Both the position numbers and the translations under genes were made by a program. Shown one piece after another: positions 38,784 through 48,051 of a stretch of 64,000 nucleotides of DNA. The notes under the pieces were generated by a model. That model ran no database searches. It worked only from the letters and a program-made list of their open reading frames with translations, and was not told where the DNA came from. Each line of letters opens with the position of its first letter. Position 1 is the stretch's first letter. Source of the DNA: Paenibacillus sp. JCM 10914 (GTDB lineage Bacteria; Bacillota; Bacilli; Paenibacillales; Paenibacillaceae); NCBI RefSeq assembly GCF_001315105.1, contig NZ_BAZR01000001.1:372001-436000 (forward strand). The letters are read 5' to 3'.

Positions 38784-39727
38784 AGATTGTATTTATGGGA
38801 ACACCTGTCTTTGCTGTGCCTAGCCTGGAGATGCTCATTGCCGAAGGCTATTCTATCGCGGCCGTGGTTACCCAGCCTGACCGTCCTCAGGGACGCAAGA
38901 AAGTGCTGACTCCGACTCCGGTCAAGGAGGCTGCGGTCCGGCACGGTATTCCTGTATTGCAGCCTCAGCGTCTGCGCAGCCCAGAGGCCGTAGCTGAGCT
39001 GGCTGAATATAAGCCCGACTTAATCGTTACCGCTGCATATGGTCAAATTCTGCCGAAGTCCGTACTGGAACTGCCGGCACTTGGCTGTCTGAACGTGCAT
39101 GGCTCGCTTCTCCCCGCTTATCGGGGAGGGGCGCCGATTCAGCGCAGCATCATCAATGGAGAGGCTGTAACCGGCATTACGCTGATGTATATGGCCGAAG
39201 GGCTGGATACCGGCGACATGATCGCCAAGTCGGAGGTCGCAATCGAAGACGAGGACACGGCGGGTTCGATGTTTGAGAAGCTGAGCCTTGCCGGAGCCGA
39301 GTTGCTGAAACGAGAACTCCCTAGACTCGTGCAGGGGAAGGTAAAAGCCGAGGCTCAGGATGAGGCGCAAGCGACGTATGCCCCGAATTTGAGCCGGGAG
39401 GACGAGAAGATTGATTGGTCGCGAACTTCTCGTGAGATCTACAATCAGATTCGCGGACTGGTTCCGTATTCCGGTGGTTTTACGCTCTGGAACGGGGATG
39501 TGTTTAAAGTGTGGGCGGCGGCTAAACCGGGAGCGGGACAATGGACATCAAATGATGTCGATGTCCAGACTGGTACGGTGCTTAAGCTTGATGAGCAGGG
39601 TGTTGTCGTCAAGACGGGCGACGGCACATTGACTTTGCTCACCGTGCAGCCGAGCGGCAAGAAAGCGATGGATGCGGCACAATTCATGCGCGGGACAAGC
39701 TTGACGGTAGGGACGGTGCTCACGTGA
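38780..39727 (+). CDS. fmt: methionyl-tRNA formyltransferase
   Basis: Formylates initiator Met-tRNA with 10-formyl-THF. 315 residues. The catalytic motif is NVHGSLLPAYRGGAPIQ, with MYMAEGLDTGDMI and the C-terminal tRNA-binding domain after about 205. It overlaps def at its start and rsmB at its end (ATG/GTG inside the last codons), so the three are translationally coupled. Confidence 0.97.
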   Translation: MKIVFMGTPVFAVPSLEMLIAEGYSIAAVVTQPDRPQGRKKVLTPTPVKEAAVRHGIPVLQPQRLRSPEAVAELAEYKPDLIVTAAYGQILPKSVLELPALGCLNVHGSLLPAYRGGAPIQRSIINGEAVTGITLMYMAEGLDTGDMIAKSEVAIEDEDTAGSMFEKLSLAGAELLKRELPRLVQGKVKAEAQDEAQATYAPNLSREDEKIDWSRTSREIYNQIRGLVPYSGGFTLWNGDVFKVWAAAKPGAGQWTSNDVDVQTGTVLKLDEQGVVVKTGDGTLTLLTVQPSGKKAMDAAQFMRGTSLTVGTVLT

Positions 39728-41108
39728 GCGGCGGCAACCGGCACTCCAAGAGTCGCCAGTCCTCCCCGAGAGAGTTGGCGATGGATGTATTGACACAGGT
39801 AGAGCAGGAGGGCGCGTACAGCAATCTCCTGCTCAACTCGGCTATTCAGAAGTCCAGGCTTGAGAAGAATGATGCGGGGCTTGCGACGGAACTGGTTTAC
39901 GGTACGATCTCGCGCCTTAACACCCTTGATTATTATTTGGATAAGTCCGTTAATAAAGGAATTGGCAAGCTTCAGCCATGGGTAAGGGCGCTGCTTCGGC
40001 TTAGCTGTATCAGATTGTATATCTGGATCGCATACCGGATCATGCGGTAGTGAGCGAAGCGGTCAATCTGGCGAAGCGCCGCGGTCATCAAGGGATCTCC
40101 GGTATGGTGAACGGGGTGCTTCGGAATATGCTGCGTCAGAAGGATAGCTTGGTTATTCAAGGCGATATGCCCGCGGCAGCACGAATCTCTCTGCTGCATT
40201 CTCATCCAGAGTGGCTTGTAGAGCGCTGGATATCCCAGTACGGGGTGGAAACCGCCGAGGCGATCTGTGCTGCCAACAATGAACCACCGGCTGTCAGCAT
40301 CAGGGTTAATACGACCATGATCAGCCGCGAGCACATGCTGATAGAGCTGAACGACAACGGTCTGGATGCCCAGCCTTCACCCTTGAGTCCGTATGGAATC
40401 GTGGTGAAGGGGGCCGGCAATATGGCGCTTACCGATTGGTATCGAGATGGGATGATCTCGATCCAGGATGAGAGCTCGATGCTGGTCGCCGAGGCGGTTG
40501 CGCCCAAGCCGGGCATGAAGGTGCTGGATTGCTGCGCTGCTCCCGGCGGGAAGACCACTCACATGGCGGAGCTGATGAACGACGATGGCCATATCGTGGC
40601 TAACGATATTCACGCTCATAAAGGCAAGTTGATCACAGACCAGGCGCTGCGGCTTGGGCTGAACAGCGTCCAGGTGGTAACCGGCGATGCCATGCAATTG
40701 GGTTTGCAGTATGAACCTGCGTCTTTTGATCGGATTTTGCTGGATGCTCCCTGCTCCGGTCTGGGTGTTATTCGGCGGAAACCTGATCTAAAATGGGGGA
40801 AAACGCCGCAGGATATCAAGGAGATTGCCGCGCTGCAGCTGCAGTTGCTGGAGTCCGTCTCCCGCTTGCTCCGGCCTGGCGGGATACTGATCTACAGCAC
40901 GTGCACGATTGAGCCGCAGGAGAATGAAGGCGTGGTTACCGCTTTCCTGGATAGCCACTCGGATTATGGCATCGCGGAGGACGGCCTTGGCACGCTTGGA
41001 CGGCTGGCGGAACGGTCGTTGGTCCGTGCGGGCGGCATTCAAATTCTCCCCCAGCACTATCATAGTGACGGGTTTTACATTGCAAGACTTCGCAAGCACA
41101 ACCCTTAA
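39724..41108 (+). CDS. rsmB: 16S rRNA m5C967 methyltransferase RsmB (frameshifted)
   Basis: Methylates C967 of 16S rRNA using S-adenosylmethionine. About 461 residues: an N-terminal NusB-like domain (1-145) and a C-terminal methyltransferase with VLDCCAAPGGKTTHMAEL (SAM site), LLDAPCSGLGVIRRKPD (with the catalytic Cys) and YSTCTIEPQENEGV (second Cys). The break is at 40005: LLRLS followed by CIRLYIWIA in one frame, and LYQIVYLDRIPDHAVVSEAV in the other. One restored C (AGCCTG) joins them. It starts within the last bases of fmt. Confidence 0.92.
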
Positions 41109-41141
41109 GAGGTCCCTGCTTGCTTATGACTATAGTCGTGT

Positions 41142-41162
41142 CCCGCCATACCGGCGGGTTTT
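41142..41162 (+). terminator. terminator after rsmB
   Basis: CCCGCC pairs with GGCGGG around a five-base loop, followed by TTTTCC. Confidence 0.65.
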
Positions 41163-41167
41163 CCTCT

Positions 41168-41196
41168 TTTACCGTCTCTTTTATTTATGTTAAAAT
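41168..41196 (+). promoter_or_regulatory. candidate promoter of rlmN
   Basis: TTTACC (41168-41173) and TAAAAT (41191-41196) with a 17-base spacer, 60 bases before rlmN and just after the rsmB terminator. Confidence 0.5.
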
Positions 41197-41255
41197 AGAA
41201 AGAATGAAAAATGAGATGCATATGAATGTAATAGACAGGTGTGTGAGTTGAGAAG

Positions 41256-42296
41256 ATGAAACCTTTTATATATGATTATTCACTGGAGGAGCTGCAGGGG
41301 TGGGCGCAAGAGAATGGAGAGCCTGCTTTTCGCGGTTCCCAGATCTATGACTGGCTCTATGTGAAGCGTGTTAACGATTTTGAAGAGATGACGAATCTGT
41401 CCAAGGAGTTGCGGGCTAAGCTGACGGAGACGTTCAGCTTTGTTACGTTGACGGAGATTACGAAGCTGGAGTCGAAGGATGGGACGGTAAAGTTCCTGTT
41501 CGGTCTCCATGACGATCATGCGATCGAGACGGTAATCATGAAACATAATTACGGCAACAGCATCTGTGTAACGACACAAGTTGGCTGCCGGATCGGTTGC
41601 ACATTCTGTGCATCTACGCTGGGTGGACTGAAGCGTAACCTGACCGCAGGCGAGATTATTGCTCAAGTCGTACAAGCTCAGAAAATCCTCGACAACACCG
41701 GAGAACGGGTGAGCAGCATCGTCATCATGGGCTCGGGCGAGCCATTTGAGAATTACGAGGCGACGATGAAGTTTCTGCGCACGATGATCCACGAAAAAGG
41801 ATTGAATATCGGCCAGCGTCACATTACCGTCTCGACGAGCGGAATTGTGCCGAACATCTATAAGTTCACGGAAGAGGATACGCAGATCAATCTGGCGATA
41901 TCGATTCATGCGCCGAACGATAAGCTGCGTTCCAAGCTCATGCCGGTAAACCGCCGCTTCCCGTTCGATGATGTGATCGAATCGCTCCGTTACTATCAAG
42001 CCAAGACCGGGCGTCGCATCACCTTTGAATATGCACTGATTGGCGGCGTGAACGATCAGGTTGAGCATGCGGAAGAGTTGGCAGATGTGATCAAGGATAT
42101 GAACTGTTTTGTCAATCTGATTCCAGTCAACCATGTGCCGGAGCGGAAATATGTCCGCACATCGCGTAATGACATTTTCAAATTTCAACGTGCTTTAGCA
42201 GATAAGGGGGTCAATGTGACCATCCGTCGTGAACAAGGCCATGATATCGCTGCCGCTTGTGGTCAGCTGCGGGCCAAGCATATGGAGTTGAGGTGA
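41256..42296 (+). CDS. rlmN: 23S rRNA/tRNA adenine-C2 methyltransferase RlmN
   Basis: Radical SAM enzyme that methylates A2503 of 23S rRNA and A37 of some tRNAs, improving decoding accuracy. 346 residues. The [4Fe-4S] motif is in [11 protein letters not shown] (CxxxCxxC). [24 protein letters not shown] and the C-terminal cysteine region ([18 protein letters not shown], with the second catalytic Cys) are present. It has its own promoter and is six bases from prpC. Confidence 0.96.
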   Translation: MKPFIYDYSLEELQGWAQENGEPAFRGSQIYDWLYVKRVNDFEEMTNLSKELRAKLTETFSFVTLTEITKLESKDGTVKFLFGLHDDHAIETVIMKHNYGNSICVTTQVGCRIGCTFCASTLGGLKRNLTAGEIIAQVVQAQKILDNTGERVSSIVIMGSGEPFENYEATMKFLRTMIHEKGLNIGQRHITVSTSGIVPNIYKFTEEDTQINLAISIHAPNDKLRSKLMPVNRRFPFDDVIESLRYYQAKTGRRITFEYALIGGVNDQVEHAEELADVIKDMNCFVNLIPVNHVPERKYVRTSRNDIFKFQRALADKGVNVTIRREQGHDIAAACGQLRAKHMELR

Positions 42297-42302
42297 GAGG
42301 CG

Positions 42303-43079
42303 TTGATCAATACGGTCCATGTTAGCCATGTGGGACGCGTTCGTTCCGTTAATGAAGATTCCGTGTTTATTAGCACATTGGAACATGGCTATACCTTAGG
42401 TGTGGTTGCTGATGGTATGGGGGGACATCTTGCAGGCGATACCGCCAGCAGGCTGGCGGTCGAAACGGTATCGGCTGATTTATCCTCGCTTGAGCCCGGG
42501 ATGTCGATGGATGCCATTCGCGCGGCGCTGGGGGATGCGATTCTGCATGCCAATGAAGTCATTTATCAGGAAGCCTCTAAGGACGAGAAGCTTCACAATA
42601 TGGGGACGACCATTGTGGCGGTGCTCTTCCGCGATTCCGAAGGGTATATCGGGCATATCGGGGACAGTCGAGCGTATAAGATTATTCCCGGACAAGTGAT
42701 TCTTCTCACAGATGACCATACCCTAGTGAATGAACTCTATAAGAGTGGTCAAATCACGGAGGATCAACTGGAGAATCATCCCCGGAGAAATGTGTTAAGC
42801 CGGGCGCTTGGAACGGATGCAGATGTGACCGTTGAGCTGGCTCCGGTCACGATTGGAGCAGGCGAAGTGCTGCTGCTGTGCAGCGACGGTCTCAGCAATC
42901 GCGTTAACCGCGAACGAATTGGACAAATATCTGGTTCGCTTGACATCCCTCTGGAGGAAAGAGCGGATCGCCTGCTTCAGTTAGCACTTCTCGCTGGCGG
43001 TGAAGACAACATCACGGTCGCTTTGTTTGAGCATCAGGAAGAGGTTGCCTCGCAACGTATAAAGGGGTGGGATTCATGA
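42303..43079 (+). CDS. prpC: PP2C-type protein phosphatase PrpC
   Basis: Dephosphorylates PrkC and its targets. 258 residues with the metal-binding motifs VRSVNEDSVFI, VVADGMGGHLAGD, HIGDSRAYKI and LLLCSDGLSNRV, ending with GGEDNITV. The start is TTG 42303 preceded by GAGAGG. Its stop codon overlaps the prkC start (ATGA at 43076). Confidence 0.96.
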   Translation: MINTVHVSHVGRVRSVNEDSVFISTLEHGYTLGVVADGMGGHLAGDTASRLAVETVSADLSSLEPGMSMDAIRAALGDAILHANEVIYQEASKDEKLHNMGTTIVAVLFRDSEGYIGHIGDSRAYKIIPGQVILLTDDHTLVNELYKSGQITEDQLENHPRRNVLSRALGTDADVTVELAPVTIGAGEVLLLCSDGLSNRVNRERIGQISGSLDIPLEERADRLLQLALLAGGEDNITVALFEHQEEVASQRIKGWDS

Positions 43080-45223
43080 TCGGACATGAGTTGGCTGGTC
43101 GCTATAAAATCATTGAGCGTATTGGCGGCGGCGGTATGGCGCTCGTCTATAAGGCTCAGGATATCCTTCTGAATCGTAATGTCGCTATTAAGGTACTGCG
43201 TCAGCAGTTTGTACATGACGAGGAGTTTATTCGCCGTTTTCGGCGCGAGGCACAATCCGCGGCGTCATTGTCGCACTCCAATGTGGTCAGCATCTACGAT
43301 GTGGGCCAAGAGGATGAAGTGCATTACATCGTCATGGAATATATCGAAGGGCAGAACTTGAACGAGATCATTAAAGAGCGGGCGCCGCTGCAGGTTGATG
43401 AAGCCGTGCGGATCGCCACCCAGATTTGTGATGCGCTGGGGCATGCACACCATAATCAGATTATTCATCGTGATATTAAGCCGCATAACATACTGATCGG
43501 CCGTAACGGTCGGGTGAAAGTAACAGACTTCGGAATTGCCCGTGCTGTGACTTCAACGACGATCACGCAGACGGGCTCTGTCGTAGGCTCGGTTCACTAT
43601 TTCTCGCCAGAGCATGCGAAAGGTGTTGTGACCGGCGAGAAATCGGATTTATATTCACTTGGCATCGTGATTTATCAAATGCTTACTGCTCGTCTTCCTT
43701 TCCTGGGCGAGAGTCCTATCAGTGTTGCGCTCAAGCATCTCCAGGAGGAGTTTGATGATCCACGAGAGGTTAATCCGCTCATCCCTCAGAGCGTGGAGAA
43801 TATCATCCTGAAGTCCATGCGCAAAAATCCGGAAGAGCGTTACCAGTCAGCAGAAGAGATGATGGATGACCTCGAGACCTGCTTGCTGCCGACTCGGCGC
43901 AACGAGCCGCGAATGGAATTTGAAGATGATGAGGATTCTACCCGGGTAATGCCGGCCTTCAAGACGATGCAGCGCAGTGGGCAGCCACATGATAGCTCTC
44001 TGAGTGATGACGAGGAGGAGGAAGTGGAAGAGGAGCCTCCGGGCAAAGGAAAGAAGAAGTGGGTCAAACCAACGATCATTATCGTATCGGCGCTCCTGTT
44101 CCTTGGTATTATGACGGGTGTTGTCATCTATGTGAACAACATGCTGGAAGTTAAGGAAGTTACGGTCCCTAACGTCGTGGACGAGACCGAGGAGAACGCC
44201 ATTCGGATGCTGGAAGAGAGCGGTCTGGCGGTGGATGAGGAAGTCATCCGCGAATACAAAGAGAACGTGGAAGAAGGGATCGTATTCCATCAGAGCAGGG
44301 AACCGGGAACCACGTTGAAGGAGAACACGCCGGTCCAACTATCGGTAGGTATTGCCAAACCGCTTCCGAATATGCCGCAGATCACCGGCATGAAGCTCGA
44401 AGAGGCCGTCGCTAAATTGAAGGAAGCGGGTATCGAGATCTCCCCGGACGCTATCAACGTTACGACCGAGAACAATGATGAAATTACTAAAGATCAGATC
44501 TTTAGGCAGACACCAACGGAAGGTGTACCGTTCAATCCGGAAACGGATACGATTTCGGTTGTCGTCAGCAAAGGCAGGAATCTAATCAAAATGCCTAGCG
44601 TTGTCGGCATGGAGCAACAAAAGGCCGTTAACTTCTTGGAGTCGAACGGGTTCAAGATTGAAGCGATCAAAGAAAGATCGAGTTACGAGATCAAGAAGGG
44701 CGAGGTCATGGAACAGTGGCCGCATGAGGAGAACGCAGATGTGGAGCCGGGTGCTGCCATTACCCTGTTCGTAAGCTCCGGTTATCCTGCGGATGCGCTG
44801 GAACATACGTATAACGTACCGATTACTCCGGCTTATGAAGGGCAAGAAATCCGGGTGAAGGTGGAGTTCACTGATGCGCTGGGCGAGAACCAGGAAGCGG
44901 TGAACAAGATGATCAGCACGACCGAGACGATCCCGGTCAAGCTGCTGCTCGCGCCGAACAAGAACGCCACGGTCATGATTTATCGCGACGGCCGCCAGGT
45001 GGAAACTTATAGTGTGAGCTACAACGATGTGAAGAACGGGACCGTACCGCAGCCATCGTACGAGCCGCCACCTTTACCGCCGGACACTCCTGTAGATACC
45101 CCGCCGGATGAAGACGCAGGCGAAGGTAATGATGACGAGGATGACTCCGCCTTAGATTGGCCTCCGGGCAACAACGGCAACGGCAACGGCAACGGACGTG
45201 GGAAAGGTAAGGACAACGACTAA
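43076..45223 (+). CDS. prkC: Ser/Thr protein kinase PrkC with PASTA repeats
   Basis: Membrane kinase that senses muropeptides or lipid II and controls germination and growth. 715 residues from ATG 43076 (overlap with prpC; GGGGTGG before it). The kinase domain spans about 9-265, with a Gly-rich loop IGGGGMALVYKA, AIKVLR, catalytic HRDIKPHNIL and DFGIARA. An acidic linker follows, then a membrane helix (about 333-358). Three PASTA domains run about 362-560. The C-terminal tail is Pro-rich and acidic, ending in a Asn-Gly-rich stretch. Confidence 0.96.
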   Translation: MIGHELAGRYKIIERIGGGGMALVYKAQDILLNRNVAIKVLRQQFVHDEEFIRRFRREAQSAASLSHSNVVSIYDVGQEDEVHYIVMEYIEGQNLNEIIKERAPLQVDEAVRIATQICDALGHAHHNQIIHRDIKPHNILIGRNGRVKVTDFGIARAVTSTTITQTGSVVGSVHYFSPEHAKGVVTGEKSDLYSLGIVIYQMLTARLPFLGESPISVALKHLQEEFDDPREVNPLIPQSVENIILKSMRKNPEERYQSAEEMMDDLETCLLPTRRNEPRMEFEDDEDSTRVMPAFKTMQRSGQPHDSSLSDDEEEEVEEEPPGKGKKKWVKPTIIIVSALLFLGIMTGVVIYVNNMLEVKEVTVPNVVDETEENAIRMLEESGLAVDEEVIREYKENVEEGIVFHQSREPGTTLKENTPVQLSVGIAKPLPNMPQITGMKLEEAVAKLKEAGIEISPDAINVTTENNDEITKDQIFRQTPTEGVPFNPETDTISVVVSKGRNLIKMPSVVGMEQQKAVNFLESNGFKIEAIKERSSYEIKKGEVMEQWPHEENADVEPGAAITLFVSSGYPADALEHTYNVPITPAYEGQEIRVKVEFTDALGENQEAVNKMISTTETIPVKLLLAPNKNATVMIYRDGRQVETYSVSYNDVKNGTVPQPSYEPPPLPPDTPVDTPPDEDAGEGNDDEDDSALDWPPGNNGNGNGNGRGKGKDND

Positions 45224-45262
45224 TCGAAATAACATTCCAACAAGAAAGGTGAGGCCTATTCT

Positions 45263-46171
45263 ATGCTTGAGGGACTGATCGTGAAGGCACTAAGCGGATA
45301 TTATTATGTCAAACCACTTAGAGACGGCAATACGATATCCGGGGAGGACCCAGCGGTTCAATGCAGAGCCCGCGGCATTTTCAAGAAAAAAGGCATTTCT
45401 CCGCTCGTTGGAGATCACGTTATGTATTCATTGACAGAGAATGGGGAGGGCACCGTGGAGGAATTATTGCCACGGTCCTCCGAATTAATCCGCCCGCCGG
45501 TCGCGAATGTCGACCTGGCGGTGCTGTTGTTTTCGGTGAAGGAACCGGATCTGAACTTGCTCCTGTTGGACAAGTTCCTCGTACATATTGAGCATGCTGG
45601 TCTCGAATCATTAATCTGTCTGACCAAGCAGGATCTGGCGGATGCCTCGGATGATTCTATGGAGCAGGTGAAGCAGATCTATGAGGCTATCGGCTACGAA
45701 GTGATGATTACAAGCTCGCTCGAGGGGCTTGGCACCGCGGACGTGAAGAACCGCCTGGCCAAGCACATCAGTGTGTTCTCCGGCCAATCCGGCGTAGGGA
45801 AGTCTTCATTACTAAACGCGATTATGCCGGGTCTGTCATTAGAAACGAGTGAAATCAGCATCCGGCTTGGCCGCGGACGTCATACAACGCGCCATGTGGA
45901 GTTGATTGAGCTGGACAACGGAGGTTACGTCCTGGATACGCCAGGATTTAGCCAGCTGGATTTTCTGGAACTAGGGGTGGAGGAATTATCAAGCTGCTTC
46001 CGAGAATTTGCTCCTTATGCCGCCGAATGCAAATTCAGGGGCTGCAGCCATCTCCATGAACCAGGCTGCCAGGTCCTGAAGGCTAAGGATGATGGAATCA
46101 TTCAAGATAGCCGCTATGAACATTACGTGGGCTTTTTTACAGAGATGAAAGAAAAGAAGCGGAGGTACTAA
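45263..46171 (+). CDS. rsgA: ribosome small subunit-dependent GTPase RsgA
   Basis: Late assembly factor of the 30S subunit. 302 residues. N-terminal OB-fold, then a circularly permuted GTPase: TKQD (G4) comes before [16 protein letters not shown] (G1) and [12 protein letters not shown] (G3), with [11 protein letters not shown] between. The C-terminal zinc site is [14 protein letters not shown]. It ends one base before the rpe start region (GGAGG is inside its last codons). Confidence 0.97.
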   Translation: MLEGLIVKALSGYYYVKPLRDGNTISGEDPAVQCRARGIFKKKGISPLVGDHVMYSLTENGEGTVEELLPRSSELIRPPVANVDLAVLLFSVKEPDLNLLLLDKFLVHIEHAGLESLICLTKQDLADASDDSMEQVKQIYEAIGYEVMITSSLEGLGTADVKNRLAKHISVFSGQSGVGKSSLLNAIMPGLSLETSEISIRLGRGRHTTRHVELIELDNGGYVLDTPGFSQLDFLELGVEELSSCFREFAPYAAECKFRGCSHLHEPGCQVLKAKDDGIIQDSRYEHYVGFFTEMKEKKRRY

Positions 46172-46172
46172 G

Positions 46173-46832
46173 ATGATCAAAATTGCGCCATCGATATTAT
46201 CAGCAGACTTTGCCAAGCTCGGACAGGAGATCAGGGAGGCTGAGGCGGGCGGAGCCGATTGGATTCACGTGGATGTGATGGACGGACATTTCGTGCCCAA
46301 TATTACACTTGGTCCTCCGGTCGTTCAGGCAATCAGACCCCACACCTCCTTGCCGCTTGATGTACATCTGATGATCGAGCAGCCGGAGCGGTACGTCGCT
46401 GATTTTGCCAAGGCTGGAGCCGATTATATTACGGTACATGTGGAAGCATGTACGCATCTGCATCGCGTCATTCACCTCATTAAAGAGCATGGCGTGAAAG
46501 TCGGCGTTGCACTTAATCCTGCTACTCCAGCCGATGTCCTGCAAGAAGTGCTGCCTGATTTGGATATGGTTCTGGTGATGACGGTGAATCCGGGATTTGG
46601 CGGACAAGCCTTCATTGAACGGACCGTGGACAAGATCGCCCGTATTCGTGCGATGATTTCGGCGTCCACTTCTCCGAATATCCATATCGAAGTAGACGGC
46701 GGTATCACGCCGGAAACAGCGCCGCTGGTTGCTTCTGCCGGAGCGGATGTATTGGTGGCAGGTAGTGCCGTATTCAGCAAGGAAGATCGTGCTGGTGCCA
46801 TTGCTGATATTCGCGGCAGTGTAACATCTTGA
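46173..46832 (+). CDS. rpe: ribulose-phosphate 3-epimerase
   Basis: Interconverts ribulose 5-phosphate and xylulose 5-phosphate in the pentose phosphate pathway. 219 residues, TIM barrel. Conserved [46 protein letters not shown] and [11 protein letters not shown]. It follows rsgA at once and ends at its own terminator. Confidence 0.97.
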   Translation: MIKIAPSILSADFAKLGQEIREAEAGGADWIHVDVMDGHFVPNITLGPPVVQAIRPHTSLPLDVHLMIEQPERYVADFAKAGADYITVHVEACTHLHRVIHLIKEHGVKVGVALNPATPADVLQEVLPDLDMVLVMTVNPGFGGQAFIERTVDKIARIRAMISASTSPNIHIEVDGGITPETAPLVASAGADVLVAGSAVFSKEDRAGAIADIRGSVTS

Positions 46833-46882
46833 CCAGAACGTAATCAGGAGATGCATAGCACGGGACTTTCCCGCATAAATAT

Positions 46883-46917
46883 GGTTACATGAGCTGGGTT
46901 CTCATGTGGCCTTTTTT
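46883..46917 (+). terminator. terminator after rpe
   Basis: An 11-bp stem (46883-46893 with 46901-46911, two G-U pairs) followed by six T. Confidence 0.9.
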
Positions 46918-46991
46918 GCCTTTGTTCACTTCTATGAGCTTGGTGCATAACATAATTCAGGAAGGCATGAGAATGATGGGGAGGGTGAGAC

Positions 46992-47072
46992 ATGAAATTC
47001 TATACGTTCAAGCTGCCGAAGTTTTTGGGAGGTTTTGTGAAGGCGATCTTAAATACGTTTCACAAGAGCTGA
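46992..47072 (+). CDS. spoVM: stage V sporulation protein M (SpoVM)
   Basis: 26-residue amphipathic peptide that marks convex membranes and anchors the SpoIVA coat on the forespore. The sequence MKFYTFKLPKFLGGFVKAIL plus NTFHKS matches Bacillus SpoVM closely, including the conserved Pro9. GGGAGGG precedes the ATG. GCATAA and CATGAGAAT lie about 14 bases apart upstream and might form a sigma-E promoter, but the distance to the gene is short, so this is weak. The gene sits between rpe and rpmB as in Bacillus; thiN, found there in Bacillus, is missing. Confidence 0.93.
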   Translation: MKFYTFKLPKFLGGFVKAILNTFHKS

Positions 47073-47349
47073 CAGCTTGTCCCGGCGCAACAAAACCTCC
47101 GCCCGGGACGGCCGCCGCCTTGCCGGCTCCAGGGAAGCTTGGCAAGAATACACCGATCAGCGCACGCTAGGACATACCGCAACCTGCTGCGGAGGTTCTC
47201 TTGCGGTATAGTGATGATGATTATCTATACCCAAGAGAGAAGCGTCTCACGACGTACGTACATCGATGATTAACCGCGTTTTGACCGGACGTTTTTCTTG
47301 CGGTATAAGGGAGCGGTGTTCTTGCAACATTCCCTTTCTTATATCTAAA
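47073..47349. other. intergenic stretch with several hairpins
   Basis: There is no credible gene. ATACCGCAA (47174-47182) pairs with TTGCGGTAT (47201-47209). The same half-site TTGCGGTATA occurs again at about 47299-47308. A further hairpin AAGGGA/TTCCCTT (about 47307-47337) follows. GC-rich sequence around 47095-47125 has local self-complementarity. The first hairpin may end spoVM transcription. Confidence 0.45.
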
Positions 47350-47352
47350 TAA

Positions 47353-47386
47353 AAAAAGCACCTGAAATCCGCTCAGGGTGCTTTTT
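47353..47386. terminator. bidirectional terminator
   Basis: AAAAAGCACC plus TGA pairs with TCA plus GGTGCTTTTT (one G bulge). A and T runs on both sides. It insulates the spoVM and rpmB sides. Confidence 0.85.
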
Positions 47387-47418
47387 GTTTAGGATCATGA
47401 TCATATGTATCTAAACGC

Positions 47419-47481
47419 AAGAAAAACTTCCTTGTCCCGGATCGCCCACAAACGGTGGCTGGAGATTAAGAAGTTTTTCTT
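47419..47481 (-). terminator. rpmB terminator
   Basis: AAGAAAAACTTC (47419-47430) pairs perfectly with GAAGTTTTTCTT (47470-47481). The 39-base loop has extra pairing. It begins 16 bases after the rpmB stop. Confidence 0.75.
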
Positions 47482-47496
47482 CATATAACAAGATGA

Positions 47497-47685
47497 TTAT
47501 ACGCGAGTCACTTTACCGGATTTCAAAGCACGAGTGCTGACGTATACACGTTTAGGCTTGCCATCCACCAGAATGCGAACCTTCTGAACGTTAACGCCCC
47601 AAGAGCGCTTGTTGTGGTTATTAGCGTGGGAAACATGGTTGCCACTGCCTGGTTTCTTGCCAGTTACATAACATTTGCGAGCCAT
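47497..47685 (-). CDS. rpmB: 50S ribosomal protein L28
   Basis: 62 residues, the usual length. [20 protein letters not shown], then [21 protein letters not shown] and [15 protein letters not shown] are typical. It has one Cys in the N-terminal CYVTGK, so it is a C-minus type without the zinc ribbon. AGGAGG on the minus strand precedes ATG 47685. Confidence 0.98.
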   Translation of the reverse strand: MARKCYVTGKKPGSGNHVSHANNHNKRSWGVNVQKVRILVDGKPKRVYVSTRALKSGKVTRV

Positions 47686-48051
47686 TTATTACACCTCCTT
47701 GTTCCTAACCCTGCATGAAACAATACTTAAATATAATATCACAGTAAAAATTGCTCCGTCAACTGTCCTAAAAACATTTATTTCTCTTTGTTCTTATAGT
47801 ACAATGTTGTTTAGTCCATAATATTTTAAAGTGATATATTACGGGCTACGTTGGCGTGTCTCTTGGATTTGATATGGATATGCCGAAGGCTAGTGGACGA
47901 GATTCCAGCCCACCATTGATGCGATTGATATCATCATGGCCATTTTATCGTTATGCCAATCGGGCAATTTCGTCAGCTATATGCTATGAAATAAATATGT
48001 AATTTTCAGAAGAAGTGTTTATGGGTATCAAGCCAGGAAGGGGAATTCTCA
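47686..48051. other. 366-base gap between divergent rpmB and fakA
   Basis: In Bacillus and many relatives an Asp23-type gene (yloU) lies here, just before fakA. I find no such reading frame. The gap holds AT-rich promoter-like sequence on the rpmB side (a TACAAT hexamer at about 47800 reads toward fakA) and no recognised repeat. Confidence 0.5.

Noticed and set aside
41280..42188. 302-codon frame on the minus strand
   Set aside because: It is antisense to rlmN, whose motifs are unambiguous.
46889..47170. 93-residue frame overlapping spoVM
   Set aside because: It has no family features, overlaps the strong SpoVM gene in another frame, and begins inside the rpe terminator.
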